A stretch of DNA of 64,000 nt from UBA1127 sp034422455 (GTDB lineage Bacteria; Chloroflexota; Dehalococcoidia; Lucifugimonadales; UBA1127), in assembly GCA_034422455.1 (NCBI GenBank), contig DAOUJQ010000011.1, forward strand, positions 1-64,000, read 5' to 3'. Shown here piece after piece: positions 17,571 to 25,959 of the stretch (the stretch's first letter is position 1; each line of letters begins with the position of its first letter). A program made the translations under genes and the position numbers. A model generated the notes under the pieces. That model was not told the origin of the DNA, did no database searches, and saw only the letters and a program-made list of their open reading frames with translations.

Positions 17571-17920
17571 TGGTGGAGACGGGGGAGAGTCGAACTCCCC
17601 GTCCAGAAAGCGCTCAAGGGGATGTACTCCAGGCGTAGCCGCTGTTTTAGATTTTGCCCTTGCAGCCCCCGGCGGCAGGGTCTGGGCGGGCTAGCCGAAA
17701 AAGGTCTTTGGCCTTCGCCGATCGGCGTGAGCTAGGGCCGCACCCTGATAGTGTGGCGCCCGGTCCTTCCCCTCAGGGGAGGGAAGGGCGGACGGGCCGC
17801 TCTAGGCGGCCAGTGCGAGTTCGCGCTCGCCAGTTACTTTTGTTCCGCCTGTTTAACGAGGAGGGCGGACCTCGGCCTGCAATCCCGCTCTGCTACCCCC
17901 TGTCGAAACCACGCGTCCCC
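17571..17920 (-). ncRNA. ssrA: tmRNA (transfer-messenger RNA)
   Basis: This 350-nt gene is read on the minus strand. The 5' end GGGGACG pairs over 7 bp with CGTCTCC before an encoded CCA terminus. The tRNA-like signatures TGGTTTCGACAGG (5') and GAGTTCGACTCTCC (T-arm) are present. The tag frame lies at 17802-17831 and encodes GERELALAA followed by TAG, with the resume codon GGC preceded by AGTAACT. tmRNA with SmpB frees stalled ribosomes and marks the nascent chain for proteolysis. smpB lies about 200 bases upstream on the same strand. A terminator hairpin follows at 17501-17560. Confidence 0.95.
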
Positions 17921-17941
17921 GTGTTTCATTTGGTTGCTTCT

Positions 17942-17950
17942 AGGATAGCA
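17942..17950 (-). promoter_or_regulatory. Candidate extended -10 element of the tmRNA gene
   Basis: The minus strand reads TGCTATCCT, ending 21 bases before the mature tmRNA 5' end. This leaves room for a roughly 15-nt leader removed by RNase P. The same TGCTAnnnT pattern precedes five protein genes in this window. Confidence 0.4.
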
Positions 17951-18116
17951 CAGGAGGGCGAGAGGGTAGGGGTTGCAGAGTGTAGACAGTCTTGGATACC
18001 GGCATTCGCTGGTATGAGGGGGTGTGCGTCCGTTCATGCTTCGATTTCCCTCAGCACGAACCGACGCGCGCTGCGCCTCTGGATCCCCGGCTTCCGCCCG
18101 GAAGGCGAGAGGGGGG

Positions 18117-18617
18117 CTAGCGGTCTTCCTTGATGTGGCGCTCCGCCTCGCGGTCCAGCTCCCGCTGGATCATCGCGTCCTTCTTGCTGTAGCGCCGCTT
18201 GCCCTTGGCGAGGCCGAGCAGCACCTTCGCGACCCGCCCCTTGATGTACAGCCGTAGCGGCACGATGGTGTGGCCCTTCTGCGACACGGCCCCGGCCAGC
18301 TGGTCCATCTCCCTGCGGTGGAGCAGCAGCTTGCGGGGCCGCTTGGGCTCATGGTTGTGGATGTTGCCCTGCTCGTACGGCGCCAGGTGCATCCCCTCCA
18401 GCCACAGCTCGTGCTTCAGCTCCCGGGCGTACGCGCCGCGCAGGTCCACCCTGCCGGTTCGGATGGACTTGATCTCCGTGCCGGTGAGCACGAGGCCGGC
18501 CTCGACGGTCTCCAGGATGTCGTAGTCGTACGACGCCCGGCGGTTGACCGCGACGGGCCCCGACTTCCTCAGCGCCGGCCCGGACTTGGCTGCCTTTCGG
18601 CTGTTTCTATTGGACAT
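18117..18617 (-). CDS. smpB: SsrA-binding protein SmpB
   Basis: This 166-aa protein is the tmRNA partner that positions it in the ribosomal A site. Family hallmarks are NRRASYDYDILETVEAGLVL, TGTEIKS, the RGAYAR segment and the basic, disordered C-terminal tail after GKRRYSKKDAM. The family is usually about 150-160 aa, and the slight excess is a basic N-terminal extension. It lies 26 bases after the processing protease gene and upstream of ssrA on the same strand, a common bacterial arrangement. Confidence 0.95.
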   Translation of the reverse strand: MSNRNSRKAAKSGPALRKSGPVAVNRRASYDYDILETVEAGLVLTGTEIKSIRTGRVDLRGAYARELKHELWLEGMHLAPYEQGNIHNHEPKRPRKLLLHRREMDQLAGAVSQKGHTIVPLRLYIKGRVAKVLLGLAKGKRRYSKKDAMIQRELDREAERHIKEDR

Positions 18618-18643
18618 AAATGCTCAATTGACGCCGATTTCAG

Positions 18644-20080
18644 CTACGACTGGCCCTCGGGGGCGATCTCCGCGATGAGGTCGAGGGCGCGCAGCATCTG
18701 GTCGTCGCGCTGGATGGGCCCGCGCGGCACCTCGATGTCCGGCTCGATGCCCGTGCCCTCGATGAGCCGCCCGTCCGGAGTATACCAGCGGCCGTAGGAG
18801 TAGTAGAGGCCGCCGCCGTCCGACAGCGCGGCGAGCTGGTTGACGCTGCCCTTCCCGAAGGTGGTTACGCCCACGACCGTTGCGCGGCCGCGGTCCTGCA
18901 GCGCCCCGGCGAGGACCTCGCCGGCGCTGGCGGTGAACTGGTTGACCAGCAGCACCAGCGGGAGGTCCGCCGCGATTCCGCCCTCCTCGGCGTTCCAGTC
19001 CCTGCGTTCGCCGCTGCCGTCGACCTCGTACACCACGAGGCCGCCGTCCAGGAAGAGGCTGGCGACGTTGACCGTCGTGGTCAGCAGGCCGCCGGGATTG
19101 TTGCGCATGTCCAGGATGAGGCCCCGCGCGCCCGAGTCGATGATCTCCCGCAGGGTCTCTTCCAGCCGCTCATCGGAGTTGGCGTAGAAGCCCGACATGC
19201 GGACATAGGCGTGGCCGCTCGGCGTTTCGCGCCACGTGACGCTCACCTGGTTGATCTCGCCGCGGGTGACGGAGACGTCGACCGGCTCCGTCCTTCCCTG
19301 GTGGATGACGCCCAGCACGACGACTGTTCCCTTGCGCCCGCGCACCCGGCTGACGACGTCCAGGGTGGTCCAGCCCTCGACGCTGGCACCGTCGACGGTC
19401 ACAAGCTGGTCGCCGGGCAGGAGGCCCGATGCTTCGGCGGGGCTGTCCGGGAACGGCGTCAGGATGAAGGCGCCGTCCTGCACGTGCACCTCTGCGCCCA
19501 CGCCCTGGTAGGTCCCCGCGAACTCCAGGTCCTCCAGCTGGTACCGCTGCGGCGGCACGTATGCGGCGTGCGGGTCGTCCAGGGCGTCCACGAGGCCGCC
19601 GAACGCCGCTCGCGACAGGGCGACGGGGTCCAGCGGCGCGGCGGCGTCGCTATGCTCCTGGAAGAGGGCCGTCCACGCGTCCCAGAGGGGCGCGAACTCC
19701 TCCGGTACGTGCTCCGGCCGTTCGAGCGCCGAGGGAGGCAGGTCCTCCTCGTCCAGCGCCTCGATGTCGGCGGCCGTGAGCAACGCCTCTACGGCGCCCC
19801 GCGTCAGCTCGCTCGCGTCAATGGTCTCCTGGTCGACGTGCTTGGTGCGGACGATGTCCCAGATGTCCTCCACCGCCACCAACGCGAGGGTCGGCACCTC
19901 GCCCTCCTCCAGGTCCGCCGCCTCCCGCTCGATGGCCGACTCCTCGCTCGCCGGGCCCAGGTTCGGCGACAGGTTGCACGCGCCGATGAGCGCCAGGACG
20001 GCAAGCGCCAACGCCGGCAGCCGCCAGGCGTCGCGGGTGTGCTTTGGAGACGGCGGGAAGTGACGAATTGTGTCACGCAT
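18644..20080 (-). CDS. S41-family C-terminal processing peptidase, lipoprotein
   Basis: This protein has 478 aa from the preferred start at 20080, where a signal sequence with lipobox LIGAC begins. The alternative ATG at 20128 overlaps a -10-like TACAAT. Domains in order: N-terminal helical region, a PDZ domain around residues 185-275 (GVGAEVHVQDGAFILTPF... GDQLVTVDG), and the S41 protease core. The catalytic Ser is in FTASAGEVLAGAL and the Lys in TTFGKGSVNQ, as in CtpA/Tsp. These proteases cleave C-terminal regions of exported or tagged proteins. The gene is 26 bases ahead of smpB, so the two are probably co-transcribed. Confidence 0.88.
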   Translation of the reverse strand: MRDTIRHFPPSPKHTRDAWRLPALALAVLALIGACNLSPNLGPASEESAIEREAADLEEGEVPTLALVAVEDIWDIVRTKHVDQETIDASELTRGAVEALLTAADIEALDEEDLPPSALERPEHVPEEFAPLWDAWTALFQEHSDAAAPLDPVALSRAAFGGLVDALDDPHAAYVPPQRYQLEDLEFAGTYQGVGAEVHVQDGAFILTPFPDSPAEASGLLPGDQLVTVDGASVEGWTTLDVVSRVRGRKGTVVVLGVIHQGRTEPVDVSVTRGEINQVSVTWRETPSGHAYVRMSGFYANSDERLEETLREIIDSGARGLILDMRNNPGGLLTTTVNVASLFLDGGLVVYEVDGSGERRDWNAEEGGIAADLPLVLLVNQFTASAGEVLAGALQDRGRATVVGVTTFGKGSVNQLAALSDGGGLYYSYGRWYTPDGRLIEGTGIEPDIEVPRGPIQRDDQMLRALDLIAEIAPEGQS

Positions 20081-20126
20081 GCAGGTGTCTCTGGGTCCTT
20101 TGCAAATCTGAGGGATACGTACGTTC

Positions 20127-20135
20127 ATTGTAGCA
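20127..20135 (-). promoter_or_regulatory. Candidate extended -10 element of the processing-protease/smpB operon
   Basis: The minus strand reads TGCTACAAT. It would place transcription start near 20120, about 40 bases before the ATG at 20080, and would exclude the upstream ATG at 20128. No clear -35 box is visible. Confidence 0.4.
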
Positions 20136-20344
20136 TGAGCCTGCGGCCTCCCCCGCTACGATTCGCATTGACACCAAACGAGAGCGGGTGCTAGCATGAC
20201 GTACATTGACCGCCCAATTGCGGGCCTCCATTGTTGTCTGCTTAGTTGGAAGCGGCCAAACGTCCGGGATCCATCCTTCACCATCGATTTGAGACCCCGG
20301 CGTCCCAACCGGCTTCCAACCGGGTCTTCAGGAGGACATTTGCC

Positions 20345-21484
20345 ATGGCAACTCGATCAGTGGAGTTGAAGCGGGGCCTGAAGGATGTGTACCTGGACAG
20401 GACACAGGCCAGCTTCATTGACGGGGGCGAGGGCAAGCTCCTCTACCGCGGCTACAACATTCATGACCTTGCGGAAAAGTCCACCTTTGAAGAGGTGGCT
20501 TATTTGTTGTTGTACGGCAGCCTCCCGACGAAGGACCAGCTCGACGAAATCGACGCCGCGCTGAAGAGCACCAGGACCATTCCGGAGGAGGTCTACCGCG
20601 TCATCGAGCTGACCAAGGACGGCCACCCCATGGACGTCCTTCGCACGGCCGTCTCCGCGCTCTCGTCCTTCGACCCGGACGTCGAGGACAACTCGGCGGA
20701 CGGGGTGCGCCGCAAGGGCCTGCGGCTGACGTCACAGGCTGCGACGATCATCTGCGCCCACTACCGCATGCGCGAGGGCCTGCAGCCCGTTGCGCCGCAC
20801 GAATCGCTGAGTCACGCCGGCAACTTCCTGTACATGATGCGTGGCGAGGAGCCGGATGCGGACGAGGCCAAGCTCATGGACGTCGACTTCATCCTGCACG
20901 CGGAGCACGGCGCCAACGCGTCGTCCTTTGCGTCGCGGGTGACGGCGTCGACGCTCGCTGACCTGCACGCCGCCGTCGTCACGGGCATCGGCACGCTGAA
21001 GGGCCCGCTCCACGGCGGCGCGGCCGAGTCCGTGATGAAGATGGCGGAGGAGATCGGCGACCCGGCGGAGGCAAAGGCCTACGCCCGGCGCGTGCTGGAC
21101 GGCAAGGGGCGCATCATGGGCTTCGGACACCGGGTGTACCGGGCCGAGGACCCCAGAGCGCAGCACCTCCGCGACCGCTCCAAGGCCCTGGGCGAGAAGC
21201 TGGGGCAGCCCCACTGGATCCAGATCCTGGACGCTCTGGTGGAGGCCATGGCCCCCTACCGCGCGCGGGGCATCCACGTCAACGTCGACTTCTTTGCCGG
21301 GTCCATCTACCACCTCATGGGCATCCCGGAGGACCTCTTCATCCCCATCTTCGCGCTGGGCCGCATTCCGGGCTGGACGCTGCAGGTGCTGGAGCAGTAC
21401 GAGAACAACATCCTCATCCGCCCGCTGCTCTACTACGAAGGCCCGATGGACCTGGAGTACGAGCCGCTGGAGGCGCGCGGCTAA
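20345..21484 (+). CDS. gltA: Citrate synthase (or 2-methylcitrate synthase)
   Basis: This 379-aa protein is of the short, Gram-positive/archaeal-type citrate synthase. Catalytic His residues are in PLHGGAAES and GFGHRVYRAEDPRA, and the catalytic Asp is in VNVDFFAGSIYHLMGIP. AGGAGG precedes the ATG at 20345; upstream in-frame codons lack a site. It condenses acetyl-CoA with oxaloacetate at the entry to the TCA cycle. Short homologues may also or mainly use propionyl-CoA, which cannot be settled from sequence. It is divergent from the protease-smpB-tmRNA block and appears monocistronic. Confidence 0.92.
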   Translation: MATRSVELKRGLKDVYLDRTQASFIDGGEGKLLYRGYNIHDLAEKSTFEEVAYLLLYGSLPTKDQLDEIDAALKSTRTIPEEVYRVIELTKDGHPMDVLRTAVSALSSFDPDVEDNSADGVRRKGLRLTSQAATIICAHYRMREGLQPVAPHESLSHAGNFLYMMRGEEPDADEAKLMDVDFILHAEHGANASSFASRVTASTLADLHAAVVTGIGTLKGPLHGGAAESVMKMAEEIGDPAEAKAYARRVLDGKGRIMGFGHRVYRAEDPRAQHLRDRSKALGEKLGQPHWIQILDALVEAMAPYRARGIHVNVDFFAGSIYHLMGIPEDLFIPIFALGRIPGWTLQVLEQYENNILIRPLLYYEGPMDLEYEPLEARG

Positions 21485-21942
21485 CCGTTCGAGACCAGGC
21501 TAGCATGCTGGAAGGGTTTCCGTCTTGACGGAGGCCCCTCCTGGTTTTAGGCGCAGACAACGCGCAGGTCGGCAAGGGCGTCGAAACGGGCCGTTCCGGG
21601 GCCGTCGGCGACCCTCCGGCCGCCCGCGAGCCGAAAACGCGCGTTTTGCGGGCGTTTTCGGCCCGGCGTGCGTCCGACGGTGCAAACGCCCCGCGTTGAC
21701 GACGCTGTAGAGGGAGCCGGAAGGCGGCCAGAGACGCACTTCACCGAAGTTCGCAAAACTGCCACACCATAGGTGTAGCAACGACATAAAACATACATTA
21801 TGTCATTTCTCAGGGCTGAAAAAGTACATAATAGATATAGTGCGAAGTTGTTTCACAAAAGAATTCCGGGCCCCCGGGACGCGATGAAAACGTTTTCCCA
21901 GGGGCCTGGGGCAGCCTCTTCAGCAGGCGTGCTTTGGCGCAG
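21485..21942. other. Intergenic region with an 11-bp inverted repeat and an AT-rich segment
   Basis: I see no gene. GCCGAAAACGC (21630-21640) pairs perfectly with GCGTTTTCGGC (21652-21662) across an 11-nt loop. No T-tract follows. From about 21780 to 21860 the DNA becomes strikingly AT-rich (ACATAAAACATACATTATGTCAT, then AGTACATAATAGATATAGTG). This lies between the 3' ends of gltA and the selenoprotein pair, so it is not an obvious promoter. Confidence 0.5.
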
Positions 21943-22386
21943 TTAACCGCCGCCGGTCACCGCCGCTAGGATCGCGTCCGTGCTGGGCATGCCGCGCTGG
22001 TAGTAGACGACCGTGCCGGCCTTGTCGATGCCCACGACCGTGCGCTCGTTCCGAAGGGTGTCGGGCTTGCGTGCTCCGTAGGCGTCCGCCACCTGCGTCC
22101 CCTCGTCGACCAGCAACGGGAAGGGGAAGGCATTCTTGTCGCTGAAGCGCTGGTGTGCCTGCATGCTGCCCGGGTTCACCCCGTAGACCGCGATACCGGC
22201 CGACTCGAACCTCGCCCTGTCGTCACGCAGGGCGCAGAGCTGGCGCGTTCAGCCCGGTGTGCTGTCCGTCGTGTAGAAGACCAGCACGACGCTCTCCCTG
22301 CCGCGGTGGTCCGAGAGCGTGATCTCCTCGTCCGGCGTGCCCTTCAGCGTGAAGTCCGGCGCCGTGTCGCCCACTGTCAGGGTCAT
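21943..22386 (-). CDS. PrxQ/BCP-like peroxiredoxin with predicted selenocysteine (TGA at codon 46), copy A
   Basis: This 147-aa thioredoxin-fold peroxidase is read through an in-frame TGA at 22249-22251. The frame is intact on both sides: an N-terminal part with GDTAPDFTLKG and VVLVFYTTDSTPG, then U46, then TRQLCALRDD and the C-terminal Prx core ending AVTGGG. The site aligns with the TPGCT motif of bacterioferritin-comigratory protein, where Cys is the peroxidatic residue. Cys51 sits at the resolving position (U-x4-C). A SECIS-like hairpin lies 14 nt downstream of the TGA. A sequencing error or pseudogene is unlikely because the adjacent paralogue has TGA at the same codon. It follows copy B by 15 bases. 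Confidence 0.85.
22213..22234 (-). promoter_or_regulatory. SECIS-like hairpin of peroxiredoxin A
   Basis: On the minus strand CGCCCTG-CGTGACGA-CAGGGCG forms a 7-bp stem with an 8-nt loop that has G at its second position. It starts 14 nt after the TGA. Loop placement about 21 nt from UGA agrees with bacterial SECIS geometry. The element lies inside the coding sequence. Confidence 0.7.
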
Positions 22387-22401
22387 GTCTCCCCCTTGGC
22401 G

Positions 22402-22857
22402 TTAGTCTGCGGTGCTTTCCCCGCCCGTCATCGCGGCCAGGATCTCGTCCGTGCTGGGCATGCCGCGCTGGTAGTAGATCACCCTGCCCGCCTTGTCGAT
22501 GCCGACCACCGTGCGCAGCGGGAGGAGGTTGTGCAGCGTTTTCGCGCCGTAGGCCATGGTGACCTCCCCGCCCTCGTCGACCAGGAGCGGAAACGAGAAG
22601 TTGTGCCGGTCGCTGAAGCGCTGGTGCGACTTCATGCTCGACGGGTTGACGCCGAACACCTCGATGCCGGCCTCCCGAAACCTCACCCTGTCGTCACGCA
22701 GGGCGCAGAGCTGCTTCGTTCAGCCGGGCGTGCTGTCCATCAGGTAGAAGATCAGCACAACGCTCTTCCGGCCGCGCAGTTTGGAGAGGGTGACCTCGCC
22801 GGCCAGCGTGCCCTGCAGCGTGAAGTCCGGCGCCTCTTGTCCCACCGCAAGGGCCAT
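22402..22857 (-). CDS. PrxQ/BCP-like peroxiredoxin with predicted selenocysteine (TGA at codon 46), copy B
   Basis: This 151-aa protein is read through TGA at 22720-22722. The N-terminal part has GQEAPDFTLQGTLAGEVTL and VLIFYLMDSTPG. U46 follows, then TKQLCALRDDRVRFREAGI and a Prx core closely matching copy A (VVGIDKAG, YYQRGMPSTD). GGGAGAA lies just before the ATG at 22857. U46 replaces the peroxidatic Cys and Cys51 is the likely resolving Cys. Such enzymes reduce hydrogen peroxide or organic hydroperoxides, with thioredoxin as the usual reductant. It lies 48 bases after hflX on the same strand. Confidence 0.85.
22684..22705 (-). promoter_or_regulatory. SECIS-like hairpin of peroxiredoxin B
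   Basis: On the minus strand CGCCCTG-CGTGACGA-CAGGGTG forms the same 7-bp stem and identical 8-nt loop as in copy A, with one G-U pair replacing a G-C pair. The spacing from TGA is again 14 nt. Conservation of loop and pairing between diverged paralogues supports function. Confidence 0.7.
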
Positions 22858-22905
22858 GCGTTCTCCCGTGGGCCGGATTTCCCCGTCGCGCGGCTCTCCC
22901 GCAGC

Positions 22906-24102
22906 TCAGTCGATGAAGTGCACGGCGGACCCGCCGTTCGATGCCGCCGGCTGCGCGTCCAGCCGCTCGACGATGGCTTGCAGCAGCAGGTCCAGCCCCC
23001 AACCCTCCATCGCGGACACCATCACGCCGCCCTCCGCGCTCTCGCCGAGGGCCGAGAGATCCGGCCCCGCGCCGTTCGCCTCTGCGACGGCCAGGTCCAT
23101 CTTGTTGAGGGCCAGGAGCCTTGGCTTGTCGGCCAGTCCCAGCTCGTCCAGCGTCTCCTCCACCACCTGTGCGTGCTCGGCGGCGTTGCGGTGGCTGACG
23201 TCGACGACGTGCAGGAGCAGGTCGGCCTCGGCCAGCTCCTCCAGCGTCGCTCGGAAGGCGGCCACCAGCGTGTGCGGCAGCTTGTGGATGAAGCCCACCG
23301 TGTCCGTCAGCAGCCCGACCGTGCCGTCCGGCAGCGCCATCCGCCGCGTCACGGGGTCCAGCGTCGAGAAGGGCTTGGCCTCCGCTGCGACCCCTGCGCG
23401 CACGAGGGCATTGAAGAGCGTGCTCTTGCCCGCGTTGGTGTACCCCACGAGCGACACAAGCGGCGTCTGCGAGGCCTTGCGCCGGTTCCGGTGGCGCGAG
23501 CGATGCGCCCGCACGTCCTCCAGGTCGCGCTTCAGGCGGCTGATGCGCTCGCGGACAAGGCGGCGGTCGGTCTCGAGCTGGGTCTCGCCGGGGCCCCGCG
23601 TGCCGATGCCGCCGCCGAGGCGCTCCAGGTGCGACCACTGCCCCGCGAGCCGCGGCAGCAGGTACTCGTGCTGGGCCAGCTCCACCTGCAGCACGCCCTC
23701 CTTGGTGCGGGCGCGGTCCGCGAAGATGTCGAGGATGAGGGCGCTGCGGTCCAGCACCTTCACCTCCAGCTCGCGCTCCAGGTTGCGCTGCTGGGCGGGC
23801 TTGAGCTCGTCGTTGAACACCACCACCGTCGAGTGTGACTCCCGGCGCGTGTCCTTGATCTCCTCCAGCTTGCCGTGGCCGACGTAGACGGCCGTAGGCC
23901 GGTCGAGGTACTGGGTGACCTCGCCGACGACCTCGCCGCCGGCGCTGCGCACAAGCTGGCCGAGCTCGCCCATGGAGTCCGCTAGGTCCCATCGCGCGTG
24001 TCGCGAGTTGCGCGGCGCAATGCCGACAAGCAACGCCCGCTCGGGCGCCGCGGCCGTCGCGTGCGTGCCGTTGCCGTTGGACTTCTCTCGGTGTCTGGCC
24101 AG
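22906..24102 (-). CDS. hflX: GTPase HflX
   Basis: HflX is a ribosome-associated GTPase that splits or rescues stalled 70S ribosomes. The N-terminal HflX domain (about residues 25-180) contains YLDRPTAVYVGHGKLEEI and GGIGTRGPGETQLETDRR. The G domain has the P-loop GYTNAGKSTLFN, switch/G3 DTVGFI and NKMD. The start is uncertain. There is no ATG or GTG near the N-terminus. A strong AAAGGAG lies 8 bases before a CTG at 24102 (398 aa), and an internal TTG at 24033 would remove residues that align with the usual N-terminus. The two selenoperoxiredoxins follow on the same strand. Confidence 0.92.
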   Translation of the reverse strand: MARHREKSNGNGTHATAAAPERALLVGIAPRNSRHARWDLADSMGELGQLVRSAGGEVVGEVTQYLDRPTAVYVGHGKLEEIKDTRRESHSTVVVFNDELKPAQQRNLERELEVKVLDRSALILDIFADRARTKEGVLQVELAQHEYLLPRLAGQWSHLERLGGGIGTRGPGETQLETDRRLVRERISRLKRDLEDVRAHRSRHRNRRKASQTPLVSLVGYTNAGKSTLFNALVRAGVAAEAKPFSTLDPVTRRMALPDGTVGLLTDTVGFIHKLPHTLVAAFRATLEELAEADLLLHVVDVSHRNAAEHAQVVEETLDELGLADKPRLLALNKMDLAVAEANGAGPDLSALGESAEGGVMVSAMEGWGLDLLLQAIVERLDAQPAASNGGSAVHFID

Positions 24103-24230
24103 TGTGGCTTCTCCTTTGAGCGGGCGGCTATTCGGACTTGGTAGGCCCGCGCAATCGCTCGTTATGTCGTGTATAGCCTGTTCTTCGAGGGCATACCCTG
24201 CCTAGATTCTACCCTGTGTGACAAGGAAAT

Positions 24231-24300
24231 ACGCGTATGTAGGGGCGACCCTTGTGGTCGCCCTGCGTCGCCGTTCGCCCTGAGCTTGTCGAAGGGTCAT
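24231..24300. repeat. Two dispersed repeat units
   Basis: TGTAGGGGCGACCCTTGTGG begins a unit that continues GTCGCCC (to about 24262), and CGTTCGCCCTGAGCTTGTCG continues AAGGG (24272-24296). Both families recur across the window. Confidence 0.65.
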
Positions 24301-24325
24301 ATGAACGGACGCTGGACTGAGGGGA

Positions 24326-24712
24326 CTACCCCGCGTTGGCGTCGGGCTGGATGACGCCCGTGTCGTTCCCCTCCGGGTCGAGGACGATGGCGATGTAGCC
24401 CACGCCCGGCACGACCATGCGCTCGATGACCACCGTGCCGCCGGTTTCCTTCACCTTCGCCACCGTGTCGCTCAGAGACGCGACGCTGATGTAGTTGCGC
24501 GGCTGGTCGTTGGGGATGGTCTTCTTGTACATGCCGCCGTCGATGCCGTAGCTGCCCGCCTCGTCCCGCGTGGAGATCGCGATATACTCGCCGCCCGGCA
24601 TCCCCGGGTGTCCGATGCTCTTGAACTGCCAGCCGAACACGCTGCCGTAGAAGCTCTTCAGCGCCTCCGGGTCGTCGGCCGGGATCTCGAAGTGCACGAT
24701 GGTGTCTGCCAT
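24326..24712 (-). CDS. VOC (glyoxalase-like) family protein
   Basis: This 128-aa single VOC module resembles the 'glyoxalase-like/antibiotic resistance' type. It starts MADTIVHFEIPADDPEALKS with YGSVFGWQF, and ends YIAIVLDPEGNDTGVIQ. The C-terminal strand keeps the DPEGN motif common in the family. GAGAGACGTC precedes the ATG. It lies 54 bases downstream of dapL on the same strand and could be co-transcribed. There is no direct clue to substrate, and the link to lysine synthesis is probably incidental. Confidence 0.8.
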   Translation of the reverse strand: MADTIVHFEIPADDPEALKSFYGSVFGWQFKSIGHPGMPGGEYIAISTRDEAGSYGIDGGMYKKTIPNDQPRNYISVASLSDTVAKVKETGGTVVIERMVVPGVGYIAIVLDPEGNDTGVIQPDANAG

Positions 24713-24766
24713 GACGTCTCTCCTGCGATGCGGGTGGCGGCTCGCCTCGATGTGTCGTTGACGGCC

Positions 24767-25942
24767 CTAGCTCCCCGGCGTCGGCACCTTCCACGACAGC
24801 AGCCGGCGCACGCCCTCGTCCAGGTCCTCGTCCGACAACGTCAGCGACAGCCGGATATACCCCTCGCCGTACTTGCCGTAGCCCGTGCCCGGCGTGACGA
24901 CCATGTCGAGGTCGTCCAGCACGGCCGTGGCGAATGACGCCGACGTGAAACCCTCCGGCACGGGCGCCCACACGTACAGGCTCGCCCGCGGCGGCTCCAC
25001 GTTCAGGCCGAGCCGCTGCAGCGCGTCGATCACCTTGTCGCGCCGCGCCTGGTAGTGGGCGTTCCGCGCGTCGATCTCCTCCTGCGGCGTCTCCATCGCG
25101 CGAATGCCCATCTGTTGCACGGCCTGCGACACGCCGGAGTCCAGGTTCGACTTGACCAGGAAGAGCGCCCGCACCAGGTCCGCGTTGCCCACGGCCATGC
25201 CGATGCGCCAGCCCGTCATGTTGTAGCTCTTTGACAGCGAGTGGAACTCCAGGCACACGTCCTTGGCGCCGGGGACCTGCAGCGCGCTCACCGGCCGGTA
25301 GCCGTCGAAGGCGACCTCCGTGTAGCAGGCGTCGTGCAGCAGCGCGATGTCGTTGCGACGGCAGAAGTCGACGGCCCGCTCGAAGTAGTCGAGCTCCGCG
25401 ACGGCGCCCGTCGGATTGTTCGGGTAGTTCAGCCACAGCACCTGCGCCTTCCGCGCGACGTCGTCGGGAATCGCGTCGAGGTCGGGGAGCCAGCCGCTCT
25501 CCTCGGACAGGGGCATCCAATACGGCTCCGCGCCGGCGAACAGCGTGCCGACGTTGTAGACCGGGTAGGCAGGGTCCGGCTGCAGCGCGACGTCGCCTGG
25601 CTCCAGCAGCCCAAGCGCAATGTGGCCGATGCCCTCCTTCGCGCCGATGAGCGACATCACCTCGGTGGCCGGGTCCAGCTCCACGCCGAACCGCTCGCCG
25701 TACCACGACGCGACGGCCTGCCGGAACTCGGGCAGGCCCTCCGTCTCCGGGTAGCGGTGGTTCGGGCGGCGGTGCGATGCCTCCTTCAGCTCCTCCAGCA
25801 CAGGGTCCGGCGTCGCCAGGTCGGGGTCGCCGATGCCGAAGGTGACGACGCGCTTCCCCTCGGCGCGCTTGGCGGCGATGCGCCGGGAGATCTCGACGAA
25901 CAGATACGGCGGAAGCTGCTGGACACGCTGGGTGAACTTCAT
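24767..25942 (-). CDS. dapL: LL-diaminopimelate aminotransferase-like class I/II aminotransferase
   Basis: This 391-aa fold-type I PLP enzyme carries the Schiff-base Lys in SLSKSYNMTGWRIGM, NYPNNPTGA for substrate and cofactor contacts, and a phosphate-binding Arg region. The opening RVQQLPPYLFVEISRRI and GIGDPDLATP fit the DapL group, which makes LL-diaminopimelate directly from tetrahydrodipicolinate. dapF lies next on the same strand (gap 209 bases, repeat-filled), which supports the lysine/DAP assignment. A general aspartate-type aminotransferase is the alternative. Confidence 0.85.
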   Translation of the reverse strand: MKFTQRVQQLPPYLFVEISRRIAAKRAEGKRVVTFGIGDPDLATPDPVLEELKEASHRRPNHRYPETEGLPEFRQAVASWYGERFGVELDPATEVMSLIGAKEGIGHIALGLLEPGDVALQPDPAYPVYNVGTLFAGAEPYWMPLSEESGWLPDLDAIPDDVARKAQVLWLNYPNNPTGAVAELDYFERAVDFCRRNDIALLHDACYTEVAFDGYRPVSALQVPGAKDVCLEFHSLSKSYNMTGWRIGMAVGNADLVRALFLVKSNLDSGVSQAVQQMGIRAMETPQEEIDARNAHYQARRDKVIDALQRLGLNVEPPRASLYVWAPVPEGFTSASFATAVLDDLDMVVTPGTGYGKYGEGYIRLSLTLSDEDLDEGVRRLLSWKVPTPGS

Positions 25943-25959
25943 AGTGACCTCTTTAAGTT

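Noticed and set aside
21943..22857. Reading the two peroxiredoxin genes as frameshifted or nonsense pseudogenes
   Set aside because: Both paralogues have TGA at the identical catalytic codon, frames are intact on both sides, and a conserved hairpin follows each TGA.
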